Positions 32,062 to 40,602 of a DNA stretch of 59,525 nucleotides are shown here, in pieces. Positions within the stretch are counted from its first letter, which is position 1, and each line of letters starts with the position of its first letter. A program made the position numbers and the translations under genes. Under the pieces are notes generated by a model. The model was not told the origin of the DNA, made no database searches, and saw only the letters and a program-made list of their open reading frames with translations. This DNA is from Bacteroidota bacterium (GTDB taxonomy: Bacteria > Bacteroidota > Ignavibacteria > UBA10030 > UBA8401): NCBI GenBank assembly GCA_008933835.1, contig WBUG01000013.1, positions 1 to 59,525 on the forward strand. Direction: 5' to 3'.

Positions 32062-34335
32062 ATGGTGAGCGTCATCGGTGCCTACGTTCGAACGCCGCGA
32101 ATCCGCATCGCGGCGATGCTGTACTTCCTCCTCGCCGGTCTCCTCACCCGGGTCCCGCTGTTCAACTACCTCGGCTATGAGTTCGCCGCCGCCATGACGG
32201 TCCCTGCCGCGCTCGTCAGCGGCCTGCTCACCCTCGCGTTCCTGGACGAACACCGCTCCCGACCCCTCACGCGGCGCACCTGGCTGTACGTCATCGGCGA
32301 TTACCTTCTCATCAACACCCTGCTGCTCCTCATCCCTCTGTCGGTGATGGCGCTCAACGCGCTCGCGGTGAAGAACTGTTCTCTGCCGGACGGTCTCGCC
32401 CTCTTCCTCCTGCTGCCGATGGTGACGATGGTCTTTTCGGTCGCGCTCGCACTGGTCGTCGGTTCCGTGTTCCGGAGAAAGCGCACGCTCTTCGTCGTGC
32501 TGACCGCCGGCATCCTGCTCCATGTCCCGGCCGTGACGGTCGCCGGTCCCTCGCTGTTCGCCTACAATCCGGTGCTCGGGTTTTTCCCCGGCATCACGTA
32601 CGACGAAGCGGTGGTGGAGATGCCGACACTGCTGCTCTTCCGCGGTCTGACACTCCTGGCGGCGCTCACGCTCATCGCGCTCTTCGCGGCGGGACTCCGG
32701 GTGTGGGACCCCGCCAAGCCGCTGCGCGGTACGGTGTCGGAGCTCGCGGGAACGTTCCGGCAGGAGCGCGTCCTCTGGTCGTGCGTCCTGCTCGGTACGT
32801 CGCTCCTCGTCACGGCGTGGATGTGGCGTTCGCCGCTCGGATTCCAGCATTCCGCCGACGATATCCGGACGATGCTCGGCCGGAGGAGCGCGTCGGAACA
32901 CTTCGTGTTCTATTACTCCGGGGACGACCTCACCGCGGCGGAAGTGCGTCGACTGAAGGACGAAGCGGAGCACCATTGGACGACGGTGGCGGAGCGTCTC
33001 CGACGGCGTACGGCATCGGGACCGATCGACGTCTACCTCTACCCCTCGGCGTCCGTCAAGCGGCGGTATCTGGGGAGCGCCACCACCAACATCGCCCGGC
33101 CGTGGATGAGGGAGGTGCATCTCACCTCCGGCTCGTTCCGTGAATCGTTCCGGCACGAACTTGTCCATGCCGCGGCGGCGGAGTTCGGGTTCCCCCTCAT
33201 CCGCGCGAGCACCCGGATGGGTCTCAACGAAGGACTGGCCGTAGCGGTGGACTGGGAACCGGCGCTCTTCACACCGCATGAGTACTCCGCCGCCCTGCTG
33301 CGGGAGGGGATGCTGGGGGACCCCGCATCGCTCTTCACCCTGACCGGCTTCGGCAGCCGTTCCAGTTCGTACGGATACACCGTGGCCGGTTCCTTCGTCC
33401 GCTACCTCATCGACCGCTTCGGCATCGAGCGGGTGAAGACCGCCTTTCCGAACGGGAATTTCGTCATGGCGTTCCACGAGACCGCCGGAAGTCTGGTGCG
33501 CGACTGGACCGCGTTCCTGAAGACGGTGGACGCCACCCGCATTCCGCCCGAGACCGTCCGGGCGCTCTTTTCGGCCCCATCCATCTTCTCGAAGGAATGT
33601 CCCCGCATCACGGCGGAACGGAACCGTTCCGGAGCCGAAGCGCTGGCGCGCAAGGAGTACGCCGAGGCTGAGCGGTTCTTCCGCGTATCGTACGCCGATG
33701 CGCCTTCGCCGGCGGCGCTGCGCGGCATGATGCTCGCCCTCATCGCACAGGGAAAGGAGCATGATGCGGCGTCCGTGTATGAATCGCTCCCCGCATCCTC
33801 GTGGCTGCGGTCGCATCCCGCTCCCGCGCTGCTCGCCGCCGATGCGCTGCATCTGGACGGCCGTACCGACGATGCCGCCGCGCTCTACCGGCGCGTGGAG
33901 ATGATGATGGTGAGCGACGGGTATGTGGAAGCGGCGGCGCTCCGCCGGTCGTTCATCGAGAACGCGGTACCCGCCGGTACGCTGCGGCGCATCTATCATT
34001 CGGGCGCCGCCGATTCAGCGCTCGTGGCGATGACCGCTGCATCGGTGGGGAACGGGGAAGCATCCCCTCCGTTCCTGTATGCCGGTGCGGCCGCGGCTCA
34101 GCGTTCGGGGAACGATTCCGCTGCGTCGGCATGGTTCGGCAGATTCCTGGCGGCGGTCCCGGCAGGTCCGTTGTCGTATTACGCACGGCTTCGGTGCGGG
34201 GATATCGAATACGAACGGAACGACCTTCAGCGTGCCAAAGCGTGGTACTGGGAGGCGTCGAACCATCTGGTGACCCCCGCTTCCTCCGGGGTGGTCGAGG
34301 AAAGGATCGCACGATGCGACGCCTCCTCCGATTGA
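32062..34335 (+). CDS. Polytopic membrane protein fused to a gluzincin metallopeptidase domain and TPRs
   Basis: 757 residues in three parts. Residues about 15-270 contain seven or so hydrophobic helices reminiscent of an ABC-2-type permease (LYFLLAGLLTRVPLFNYLGY, VIGDYLLINTLLLLIPLSV). Residues about 275-500 form a soluble zinc-peptidase domain of the peptidase-MA type: H365-E366-L-V-H369 as the HExxH site and E390 in NEGLAV as the third ligand. About 525-750 are TPR-like helices (ALARKEYAEAERFFRVSY, RTDDAAALYRRVEMM). The combination predicts a membrane-bound protease at the cell envelope. Start ATG 32062 is uncertain (see the promoter element). The stop overlaps the GWxTD lipoprotein gene by 22 nt. 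Confidence 0.82.
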   Translation: MVSVIGAYVRTPRIRIAAMLYFLLAGLLTRVPLFNYLGYEFAAAMTVPAALVSGLLTLAFLDEHRSRPLTRRTWLYVIGDYLLINTLLLLIPLSVMALNALAVKNCSLPDGLALFLLLPMVTMVFSVALALVVGSVFRRKRTLFVVLTAGILLHVPAVTVAGPSLFAYNPVLGFFPGITYDEAVVEMPTLLLFRGLTLLAALTLIALFAAGLRVWDPAKPLRGTVSELAGTFRQERVLWSCVLLGTSLLVTAWMWRSPLGFQHSADDIRTMLGRRSASEHFVFYYSGDDLTAAEVRRLKDEAEHHWTTVAERLRRRTASGPIDVYLYPSASVKRRYLGSATTNIARPWMREVHLTSGSFRESFRHELVHAAAAEFGFPLIRASTRMGLNEGLAVAVDWEPALFTPHEYSAALLREGMLGDPASLFTLTGFGSRSSSYGYTVAGSFVRYLIDRFGIERVKTAFPNGNFVMAFHETAGSLVRDWTAFLKTVDATRIPPETVRALFSAPSIFSKECPRITAERNRSGAEALARKEYAEAERFFRVSYADAPSPAALRGMMLALIAQGKEHDAASVYESLPASSWLRSHPAPALLAADALHLDGRTDDAAALYRRVEMMMVSDGYVEAAALRRSFIENAVPAGTLRRIYHSGAADSALVAMTAASVGNGEASPPFLYAGAAAAQRSGNDSAASAWFGRFLAAVPAGPLSYYARLRCGDIEYERNDLQRAKAWYWEASNHLVTPASSGVVEERIARCDASSD

Positions 34336-35675
34336 CCCCCCTCATCGCCGCCGCCGTGATGGCGGGATGCGGTACGACGGAATCTCTCCGTCCCTGCCTG
34401 TCGTACGACCGGTTCCACCGCCTCATGGCGCCGTCGTTCACCGCGTACGTGATGCTCACCGCCGCCGGAGAGGAACGGCGCGCCGACCTCTATGTGCAGG
34501 TCCCTTTCTCCCGCCTCCGCTTCGAGCGCTCGGACGGCCGGTTCCAGGCCTCCCTCTCCGTGACGGTCATCGTGCGGGACCGCAGCGGGGCGGTGGTGCA
34601 CTCCCGCGAGCATGACCGCACCGTGACGGCGTCGAACTACGCCGACGCCCATTCGTCACGGATGGAATCGGTGCTGGACCGTGCTGTGCTTCCGCCGGGA
34701 GAGTACGAGGCCGAGATCCAGGCGCGCGATGTCCGTTCACAGCTCTCGTACCGATCCTGGCACCCCTTCTCCGTGCGGGCGGAGATGACGGCCGGTTCCG
34801 TGCTGCTGGTGCAGCGGGCCGTTCAGGACGGGACGATGCTCACGCTCCAGCCGCTCCTTCCGGAGGATGTCTCGGTGGTCCGCGATTCGGTGGGAATGTT
34901 CCAGGAGGTGTACGGCTGTGACCGTGGAGATACCGTAACGGTGCAGGTGCGGTATGTGACCGTACCTGCGGCGGTGAACCGGACGAACGACGGAGGTCCG
35001 GTCTGGTTCCCGCCGTATTCCACCGATGAACAATGTCCGGCCGATTCCGTTCCGGTGACGTCCTCGTTCGATACGGTCGTTGTCGCCGCCGCGTCGGGAA
35101 CGCTCCGTCTGCTGCATTTCTATCAGGGGCCCGCCGCCGGCCACACCACGGTCCGCCGCCGCATCATCCGCCGTTCGCGCGCCGGCATCGATACCGTCGA
35201 ACAATCGTTCCGTTTCTTCCTTCGCGAACAGCGCTACCGGAACAGCGCCTCCGTTCACGAGATCGCGGACGCCATACGGTACATCCTGCGCGGCGAAGAA
35301 CGCGATTCGCTCCTGCGGCTCCCGGAAGGGGAGATGAACGGGTGGATGGAGCGCTTCTGGGCCGAACGGGGGGGACGGCAGCGCCGCACAGAGTTCGAGA
35401 GCCGCGTCGCCGACGCCGTCCGGCTCTTCTCGGAATGCCGGGCGGGGAGCGGCACCCCCATGGGGCTCGTGTACATCGTGTGCGGCGCACCGGACCTCAT
35501 CGACTGCCGCGGCGAACGGGGTGAGAGCTGGTACTACACCGTCGGTGAACGGACATACACCGCGCAGTTCCGTCCGGGCACTTCGGGGACCGGCGGGCGG
35601 TCCTTTGAACTCGTTCCGTACTCGTTGAACGAAGCGTTCTGGCAGTATCATGTGGACCGCTGGAGGAGGCGATGA
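34314..35675 (+). CDS. GWxTD-domain lipoprotein
   Basis: 453 residues from ATG 34314, overlapping the previous gene by 22 nt. The signal peptide ends in a lipobox (AAAVMAGC), so Cys is lipidated after cleavage. Residues about 40-150 form a beta-rich domain (ADLYVQVPFSRLRFER, FQASLSVTVIVRDRSG). The C-terminal third (SVHEIADAIRYILRGEERD, GWMERFWAER, ESRVADAVRLFSE, GAPDLIDCRGERGESWYY) matches the GWxTD domain family, known only from sequence surveys and of unknown function; here GWMER replaces the exact GWxTD tetrad. It probably works with the metallopeptidase encoded just upstream. recD2 overlaps its stop by 4 nt. Confidence 0.82.
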   Translation: MRRLLRLTPLIAAAVMAGCGTTESLRPCLSYDRFHRLMAPSFTAYVMLTAAGEERRADLYVQVPFSRLRFERSDGRFQASLSVTVIVRDRSGAVVHSREHDRTVTASNYADAHSSRMESVLDRAVLPPGEYEAEIQARDVRSQLSYRSWHPFSVRAEMTAGSVLLVQRAVQDGTMLTLQPLLPEDVSVVRDSVGMFQEVYGCDRGDTVTVQVRYVTVPAAVNRTNDGGPVWFPPYSTDEQCPADSVPVTSSFDTVVVAAASGTLRLLHFYQGPAAGHTTVRRRIIRRSRAGIDTVEQSFRFFLREQRYRNSASVHEIADAIRYILRGEERDSLLRLPEGEMNGWMERFWAERGGRQRRTEFESRVADAVRLFSECRAGSGTPMGLVYIVCGAPDLIDCRGERGESWYYTVGERTYTAQFRPGTSGTGGRSFELVPYSLNEAFWQYHVDRWRRR

Positions 35676-37819
35676 ACGAGGCCAATGAACAGACCACGCT
35701 CCGCGCCCATCTCGAGCGCATCATCTACTACAACAACGAGAACGGCTACCTCATCGGCGTCTTCGGAGCAGGGAGGGAACGGCACACCGCGGTGGGATAC
35801 CTCCTGCAGCCGCGGGAAGGGGAGGAATACTCGCTGAGCGGCGGCTGGACCACCCACGCCAAGTACGGCCGGCAGTTCGCCTTCCAGTCCGCCGAGCATC
35901 ATCTTCCGGTCTCCGAAGCCGGCGTCGAACAGTACCTCTCCTCCGGTCTCATCAAGGGGATCGGGCCCGCGCTCGCCTCCCGCATCGTGGAGCATTTCGG
36001 CGCGAAGACCGCCTCCGTCATCAACGACGATCCCGACCGGCTCACGGAGGTGGAGGGGATCGGCGTCAAAAAGCTCGCCGGCATCAAGACGGCGCTCGCG
36101 TCCATGCGCGAGATGCAGGAGACCTTCGTCTTCCTCCGTTCCCACGGACTATCGACCGCCCATTCCATCCGGCTCTACAAGACGTACGGACGGAACGTGG
36201 TCGCGGTGCTGCAGCAGAACCCGTACCAGATGATCGACGACGTGCCGGGGATCGGTTTCATCACCGCGGACGCCATCGCGGCCAAGATGGGGGTGCAGGA
36301 AGAGAGCCTCTACCGCATCACCGCCGGCATCCGGTACGTGCTGGACGACGCCTGCCGTTCCGCCGGCCACTGCTTCGTTCCGAAAGAGGACCTTGCGGAG
36401 CGGGCGTCGCAGCTCCTGCGCATCGACGAAGCGAAAGTGGAGCGGGCGGTCGGACAGGCGGAGGAGAACGGATTCATCGTGAACGTGAACGACCGCATCT
36501 TTCCGGCTCCGCTCTCCGACGCGGAAGAACGGTCGGTGCGCCGTCTCTCCGCGCTGATGCGGAAAGGGGAACGTCCCCTCGACGGCCGGAAGCTGGACGA
36601 CGCCGTACGGCGGGTCGAGAAACGGCGCGGCGTCGACCTGGACCCGAAACAGCGCTCGGCGGTCGTGAGCGCGATGCTGCAGCCGGTCACCATCGTCACC
36701 GGCGGACCCGGCACCGGCAAGACGCTCACCGTCAACGGCATGATCGAACTGGCGGACGAGCTCGGCATGCGGTACGTCCTCTGTGCGCCGACCGGCCGGG
36801 CGGCGAAACGGCTGTCGGAGGTGAGCGGCCGCGACGCGAAGACGGTCCACCGCCTATTGGAGTACGACCCCAACAGCGGCGCCTTCCGGAAAGGCGAGGA
36901 CGATGCGGTGGAGGCGGACATCGTCATCGTGGACGAGATGTCCATGGTCGACATCCAGCTCTTCGCCGCCCTCCTCGATGCCGTGCCCCCCGAAGCGCAG
37001 CTCGTGCTGGTGGGGGATGTGGACCAGCTGCCGTCCGTCGGACCGGGACAGGTGCTGCACGACCTCATCGGTTCCGGCCGGCTCTCCGTCGTGCGGCTCA
37101 CGACCGTGTTCCGCCAGGCGTCGCAGAGCTCCATCATACTCAATTCGCACCGCATCAACAGCGGCGAGGAACCCGAGTACGCCCCCGACTTCCGGTTCAT
37201 CGAGGCGGACCGGCCGGAGGAGATGCAGGAGCACATCGTCGGACTCTGTTCGACCGTGCTCCCGCAGAACCACCGCTACGATCCCTTCACGGACATCCAG
37301 GTGCTCGCGCCGATGAACAACGGTCCCGCCGGCGTCCGGGAACTGAACAAGCGGCTGCAGCAGGTCCTCAACGGCCGCTCGACGGTCGGGTGGCAGGGGA
37401 ACGACCGGCGGTTCCTGGTGCGGGACAAGGTGATGCAGCTCCGGAACGATTATGAGAAGGAGGTGTACAACGGCGACATCGGCACGGTCTCCGGGTACGA
37501 CCGGGAGGAGGGGCGTCTCTTCGTCGAGTTCGACGGGCGGCCGGTGTCGTACGCGTTCGAGGAGCTCGACGCCCTCTCGCTGGCGTACGCCACCACCATC
37601 CACAAGAGCCAGGGGAACGAGTTCGACGCCGTGGTCATCCCGCTCGGGATGATGCACTATATCATGCTCCAGCGGAACCTCGTCTACACCGCCGTGTCCC
37701 GCGCCCGCCGCCATCTTTTCATCGTCGGTCAACGGAAGGCGCTCGCCGCCGCCGTCCGCAACACCGACGCCCGGTGGCGCAACACGCTCCTGTTGCAGCG
37801 TCTCCGGGAAGGACTCTGA
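35672..37819 (+). CDS. recD2: RecD2-type 5'-3' DNA helicase
   Basis: 715 residues. The N-terminal region (about 1-320) has the RecD2-specific OB/helix-hairpin-helix part: SSGLIKGIGPALASRIVEHFG, LTEVEGIGVKKLAGIK. Superfamily-1 helicase motifs follow: Walker A GGPGTGKT (344-351), Walker B VDEMSMVD, motif III VGDVDQLPSVG, and motif VI region TTIHKSQGNEFDAV with YTAVSRAR. It lacks the RecBC partners and is the standalone form implicated in DNA repair and replication-fork processing. The start overlaps the lipoprotein stop (ATGA), although the function looks unrelated. Confidence 0.95.
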   Translation: MNEANEQTTLRAHLERIIYYNNENGYLIGVFGAGRERHTAVGYLLQPREGEEYSLSGGWTTHAKYGRQFAFQSAEHHLPVSEAGVEQYLSSGLIKGIGPALASRIVEHFGAKTASVINDDPDRLTEVEGIGVKKLAGIKTALASMREMQETFVFLRSHGLSTAHSIRLYKTYGRNVVAVLQQNPYQMIDDVPGIGFITADAIAAKMGVQEESLYRITAGIRYVLDDACRSAGHCFVPKEDLAERASQLLRIDEAKVERAVGQAEENGFIVNVNDRIFPAPLSDAEERSVRRLSALMRKGERPLDGRKLDDAVRRVEKRRGVDLDPKQRSAVVSAMLQPVTIVTGGPGTGKTLTVNGMIELADELGMRYVLCAPTGRAAKRLSEVSGRDAKTVHRLLEYDPNSGAFRKGEDDAVEADIVIVDEMSMVDIQLFAALLDAVPPEAQLVLVGDVDQLPSVGPGQVLHDLIGSGRLSVVRLTTVFRQASQSSIILNSHRINSGEEPEYAPDFRFIEADRPEEMQEHIVGLCSTVLPQNHRYDPFTDIQVLAPMNNGPAGVRELNKRLQQVLNGRSTVGWQGNDRRFLVRDKVMQLRNDYEKEVYNGDIGTVSGYDREEGRLFVEFDGRPVSYAFEELDALSLAYATTIHKSQGNEFDAVVIPLGMMHYIMLQRNLVYTAVSRARRHLFIVGQRKALAAAVRNTDARWRNTLLLQRLREGL

Positions 37820-37823
37820 TTTC

Positions 37824-37861
37824 ACCGTACGGTCATCGTACGGTAACATGACGATAACATG
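37824..37861. repeat. Short palindrome and direct-repeat cluster downstream of recD2
   Basis: ACCGTACGGT (37824-37833) is a perfect 10-bp palindrome whose right half recurs as CGTACGGT at 37837-37844. TAACATG then occurs twice in direct orientation (37844-37850 and 37855-37861). It lies in the gap before a tiny ORF and could be a protein-binding site. Confidence 0.4.
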
Positions 37862-37902
37862 CCGTGGGTAGATTACCGCCGTCATCAATGCATGGAGCCG
37901 CC

Positions 37903-37995
37903 ATGGAACTCAAAGAACTCTTCTACATCGCCGCCGCGCTTCTCTTCATCGCCGTCTCGTACTTGGACCGTATGAACGACCAGACCTCCCGCTGA
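37903..37995 (+). CDS. Putative 30-residue single-pass membrane peptide
   Basis: The reading frame ATG 37903 to TGA 37995 encodes MELKELFYIAAALLFIAVSY followed by LDRMNDQTSR. This has the form of a one-helix membrane microprotein: a charged start, about 16 hydrophobic residues and a polar tail. GGAG at 37894-37897 is well spaced for translation. An in-frame ATG at 37888 would add five residues. Nothing else explains the 297-nt gap between recD2 and the HIT gene. I cannot assign a family; coding status is an inference from composition and ribosome-binding site. Confidence 0.45.
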   Translation: MELKELFYIAAALLFIAVSYLDRMNDQTSR

Positions 37996-38054
37996 CTCTC
38001 CTCCGTTCGCCGTTCCGCTGACCGGTGCGTTCGCCGGACAACACCCCTTTGCCG

Positions 38055-38085
38055 TTGCATCCCCCTCGCAACAGTGCTATATTCC
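38055..38085 (+). promoter_or_regulatory. Putative promoter for the HIT/M28 operon
   Basis: TTG at 38055-38057 and TATATTCC at 38078-38085, with the 23-nt start-to-start spacing seen at other promoters in the window. A ~25-nt leader would contain AGGAACG before ATG 38117. Confidence 0.5.
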
Positions 38086-38116
38086 ATCATTTCCACGACA
38101 ACCTTCAGGAACGACG

Positions 38117-38638
38117 ATGGAACGTCTCTTCTCACCATGGCGGTCGCGCTACATCGCCACCTTCAAGAACGAAGCTCCCCGCAGCGGCGAATCGCTCTTC
38201 ACCCGCATCATCCGTGAACGGGACGATGCCCGCAACCTCGTGCTGCAGCGCCGAAAGACCTGTATGGTGATGATGAACCTCTATCCGTACAACAGCGGCC
38301 ATCTGATGATCGTCCCGTACCGGCAGCTGGCCGGTATGCAGGAGCTGACCGTGGCGGAGAATGCGGACATCATGAACGCCGCCGGGGAGATGATCGGCGT
38401 GCTCACGGCCGTCCTCAAGCCCCATGGATTCAATTTCGGCGCCAACCTCGGCCGCGCGGCGGGAGCGGGGGTGGACGATCATATCCATTTTCACATCGTG
38501 CCGCGGTGGAACGGCGACACCAATTTCATGCCGGTGCTCGGCGAAGTGAAAGTGGTGTCGGAAGAGATGCGCTCGCTCTATAAGAAACTGAAGGCGGCCA
38601 TGAAGAAACGCCCGACGGTCCTGAGACGGCGGAAATGA
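38117..38638 (+). CDS. HIT-family nucleotide hydrolase/phosphorylase
   Basis: 173 residues. The histidine triad is intact: HIHFHIVPRW with H122, H124 and H126, preceded by GRAAGAGVDDH and followed by GDTNFMPVLGE. PYNSGHLMIVPYRQLAGMQEL is also typical of the AP4A-phosphorylase/Fhit-like HIT branch. It should act on dinucleoside polyphosphates or nucleoside phosphoramidates in the cytoplasm. The C-terminus is Lys/Arg-rich. The start of the M28 peptidase gene overlaps its stop (ATGA). Confidence 0.92.
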   Translation: MERLFSPWRSRYIATFKNEAPRSGESLFTRIIRERDDARNLVLQRRKTCMVMMNLYPYNSGHLMIVPYRQLAGMQELTVAENADIMNAAGEMIGVLTAVLKPHGFNFGANLGRAAGAGVDDHIHFHIVPRWNGDTNFMPVLGEVKVVSEEMRSLYKKLKAAMKKRPTVLRRRK

Positions 38639-39990
38639 ACCGACTGCTCCTCCTTCTGACCTTCGCCGCGCTGCTCGCTGACGCACAGCCGGCCATGCTC
38701 GACGACGCGGTGCGGTTGAAGGACGCCGCCCTGGACGGCATGACCGCTTTCCCGATGCTGGAGGAGCTCTTGGCGGGCGGTCACCGGTTCAGCGGCAGCG
38801 AAGGATATGAACGGGCGGTCATCTGGGCGGAGAAGGCGATGTCGAAGGCCGGAGCGGATTCCGTGTGGCTGCAGCCGGTCACCGTGCCGCGCTGGGTCCG
38901 CGGAGCGCGGGAACGGAGCGTGATGACGCTCTCAGGGAAACGCCATCCGCTGGCGGTTCGGGCGCTGGGCGGCAGCGTCGGTACCGGTCCGGCCGGAGTC
39001 ACCGGCCGCGTCATCGAAGTCCGTTCGCTCGAAGAGGCGGCCGCGCTCGGACCGCGAGCGAAAGGAGCGGTCATCTTCTATAACCGGGCGTTCGACCGGA
39101 CGAAGGTCAACACCTTCGAGGCGTACGGCGGTGCGGTGGACCAACGGGGACGGGGCGCCATCGAAGCGGCCAAAGTGGGCGCCGCCGCGGTGCTCGTACG
39201 GTCCATGACGAACGCTGCGGACGACGTCCCGCACACCGGTGCCATGCGGTACCATGATTCCGTTCCGAAGATACCGGCCGCCGCCATCGGCGCCGCAAGC
39301 GCCGAACGGCTGAGCCGGGCGCTCCGCTCCGGAACGGAGGTCTCCGTAACGCTCACGATGGACTGCCGCACACTGCCGGACGTGGAGTCCCATTCCGTCA
39401 TCGGAGAGATCCGCGGGACCGAACGGCCGGACGAGGTCGTGCTGCTCGGTGCGCACCTCGATTCGTGGGACCTGGGGACCGGCGCGCATGACGACGGAAG
39501 CGGCGTCGTGCAGTGCATCGATGTGCTGTCGCTCTACCGGCGTCTCGGAATGAGGCCGAAGCGGACGGTTCGGGTGGTCCTCTTCGCGAACGAGGAGAAC
39601 GGCCTGCGCGGTGCGCGCGCCTATGCCGCCTTCGCGGAACGCTCGCCGCAACGTCACATCGCCGCCATCGAGACCGATGCGGGCGGGTTCGCTCCGCGCG
39701 GTTTCACCACGGACGCCGATTCGGTCCGATTCCGCCGGCTGATGGAAGCGATGCCGCTGCTCGATGTCGTGAATGCCGGTTCGCTGCGCCCCGGAAGCGG
39801 GGGAGCGGACGTCGACCAGATCCGGACTCCCGGCATCGTTCATATCGGTCTCCGTCCCGAAGACCAACGGTACTTCGATCATCACCATGCCGACACCGAC
39901 ACCCTTGGCGCCGTCCATCCGCGTGAGCTCCAGCTCGGTTCCGCCGCACTCGCCATCCTCGCTTGGTATATCGCAGAATCCGATCTTTAG
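38635..39990 (+). CDS. Exported M28-family zinc metallopeptidase (carboxypeptidase Q-like)
   Basis: 451 residues with a signal peptide (MNRLLLLLTFAALLADAQ). A protease-associated-type domain (about 110-230) is inserted before the catalytic core. Di-zinc ligands are readable in order: His in LGAHLDSWD, Asp in GAHDDGSG, the Glu pair in ANEENGLRG, Asp in ETDAGGF and His in YFDHHHADTDT. The layout matches plasma glutamate carboxypeptidase/aminopeptidase relatives that cleave dipeptides or N-terminal residues. It is probably periplasmic or secreted and translationally coupled to the HIT gene. Confidence 0.93.
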   Translation: MNRLLLLLTFAALLADAQPAMLDDAVRLKDAALDGMTAFPMLEELLAGGHRFSGSEGYERAVIWAEKAMSKAGADSVWLQPVTVPRWVRGARERSVMTLSGKRHPLAVRALGGSVGTGPAGVTGRVIEVRSLEEAAALGPRAKGAVIFYNRAFDRTKVNTFEAYGGAVDQRGRGAIEAAKVGAAAVLVRSMTNAADDVPHTGAMRYHDSVPKIPAAAIGAASAERLSRALRSGTEVSVTLTMDCRTLPDVESHSVIGEIRGTERPDEVVLLGAHLDSWDLGTGAHDDGSGVVQCIDVLSLYRRLGMRPKRTVRVVLFANEENGLRGARAYAAFAERSPQRHIAAIETDAGGFAPRGFTTDADSVRFRRLMEAMPLLDVVNAGSLRPGSGGADVDQIRTPGIVHIGLRPEDQRYFDHHHADTDTLGAVHPRELQLGSAALAILAWYIAESDL

Positions 39991-40040
39991 ATATTTTTGT
40001 TCGCTAGCGGAACTTTTTCCTGCTGGCGGTAGTTACTTAT

Positions 40041-40071
40041 TTGACATTATATTACTAATTAGTTATATTAG
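40041..40071 (+). promoter_or_regulatory. Promoter of the marR-dioxygenase operon
   Basis: TTGACA (40041-40046), 17 nt, then TATATT (40064-40069, read as TATATTAG in the Bacteroidota form). The second element lies in the centre of the inverted repeat at 40049-40083, so a protein bound there would block transcription. Confidence 0.65.
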
Positions 40072-40083
40072 AATTAGTAATAT
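40049..40083 (+). promoter_or_regulatory. MarR-type operator: perfect 12-bp inverted repeat
   Basis: ATATTACTAATT (40049-40060) and its exact complement AATTAGTAATAT (40072-40083) flank an 11-nt spacer in an AT-rich island of an otherwise GC-rich window. Within the left arm, ACTAATTAGT (40054-40063) is itself a perfect 10-bp palindrome. The site ends 13 nt before the marR start, the usual place for autorepression. Confidence 0.75.
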
Positions 40084-40096
40084 AAAGGCCAAAAGC

Positions 40097-40558
40097 ATGA
40101 AAACAACTCAGAAATACGGAGAAAAGGCAGATATCGCTCTCTCCATGTGGGTGAAACTGGCGAGGGCCACCGATACGGTCGCTATACTCTCCGGCCGTGA
40201 TATCACCCGCTATGGTTTGACCATCCCCCAATTCGGCATCCTAGAGACGCTGGGGCATCTGGGGCCGATGAAGATCTGCGAGATCGGAAAGAAGAAGCTG
40301 ATGACGGGAGGGAATATGACCGTCGTGATCGACAATCTCGAAAAGCTTGGGCTGGTCGAGCGGGTCCGGTCGAAAGATGACCGCCGGGCGACGCTCATCC
40401 AGCTGACCGCGAAGGGTCGGATGAAGTTCGACGAGATCTTCGTTCAGCATGCCCGCTGCGTCGAGGAGCTCGTCTGGTCCGCGCTCGACCGCAGCGAGAT
40501 CGACCAGCTGGCAGGTTTGCTGAGAAAACTTGGAACCGCATTGAAGGACCGGATCTGA
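40097..40558 (+). CDS. MarR-family transcriptional regulator (MhqR-like)
   Basis: 153 residues from ATG 40097. The winged helix-turn-helix is clear: LTIPQFGILETLGHLGPMKI and EIGKKKLMTGGNMTVVIDNL as helix-turn-recognition helix, then the wing LVERVRSKDDRRATLIQLT. Dimerisation helices fill both ends. One Cys (in MKICEIG) precedes the recognition region and another lies in ARCVEEL, but neither is at the OhrR-type N-terminal sensing position. A palindromic operator lies directly upstream, so autorepression is likely. The genes that follow match the content of the Bacillus MhqR regulon (quinone/catechol stress), which suggests the inducer (inference). Confidence 0.92.
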   Translation: MKTTQKYGEKADIALSMWVKLARATDTVAILSGRDITRYGLTIPQFGILETLGHLGPMKICEIGKKKLMTGGNMTVVIDNLEKLGLVERVRSKDDRRATLIQLTAKGRMKFDEIFVQHARCVEELVWSALDRSEIDQLAGLLRKLGTALKDRI

Positions 40559-40602
40559 TCCACCAACCAATCCATCACTCACCATCACAAGGAAGGATTT
40601 CC

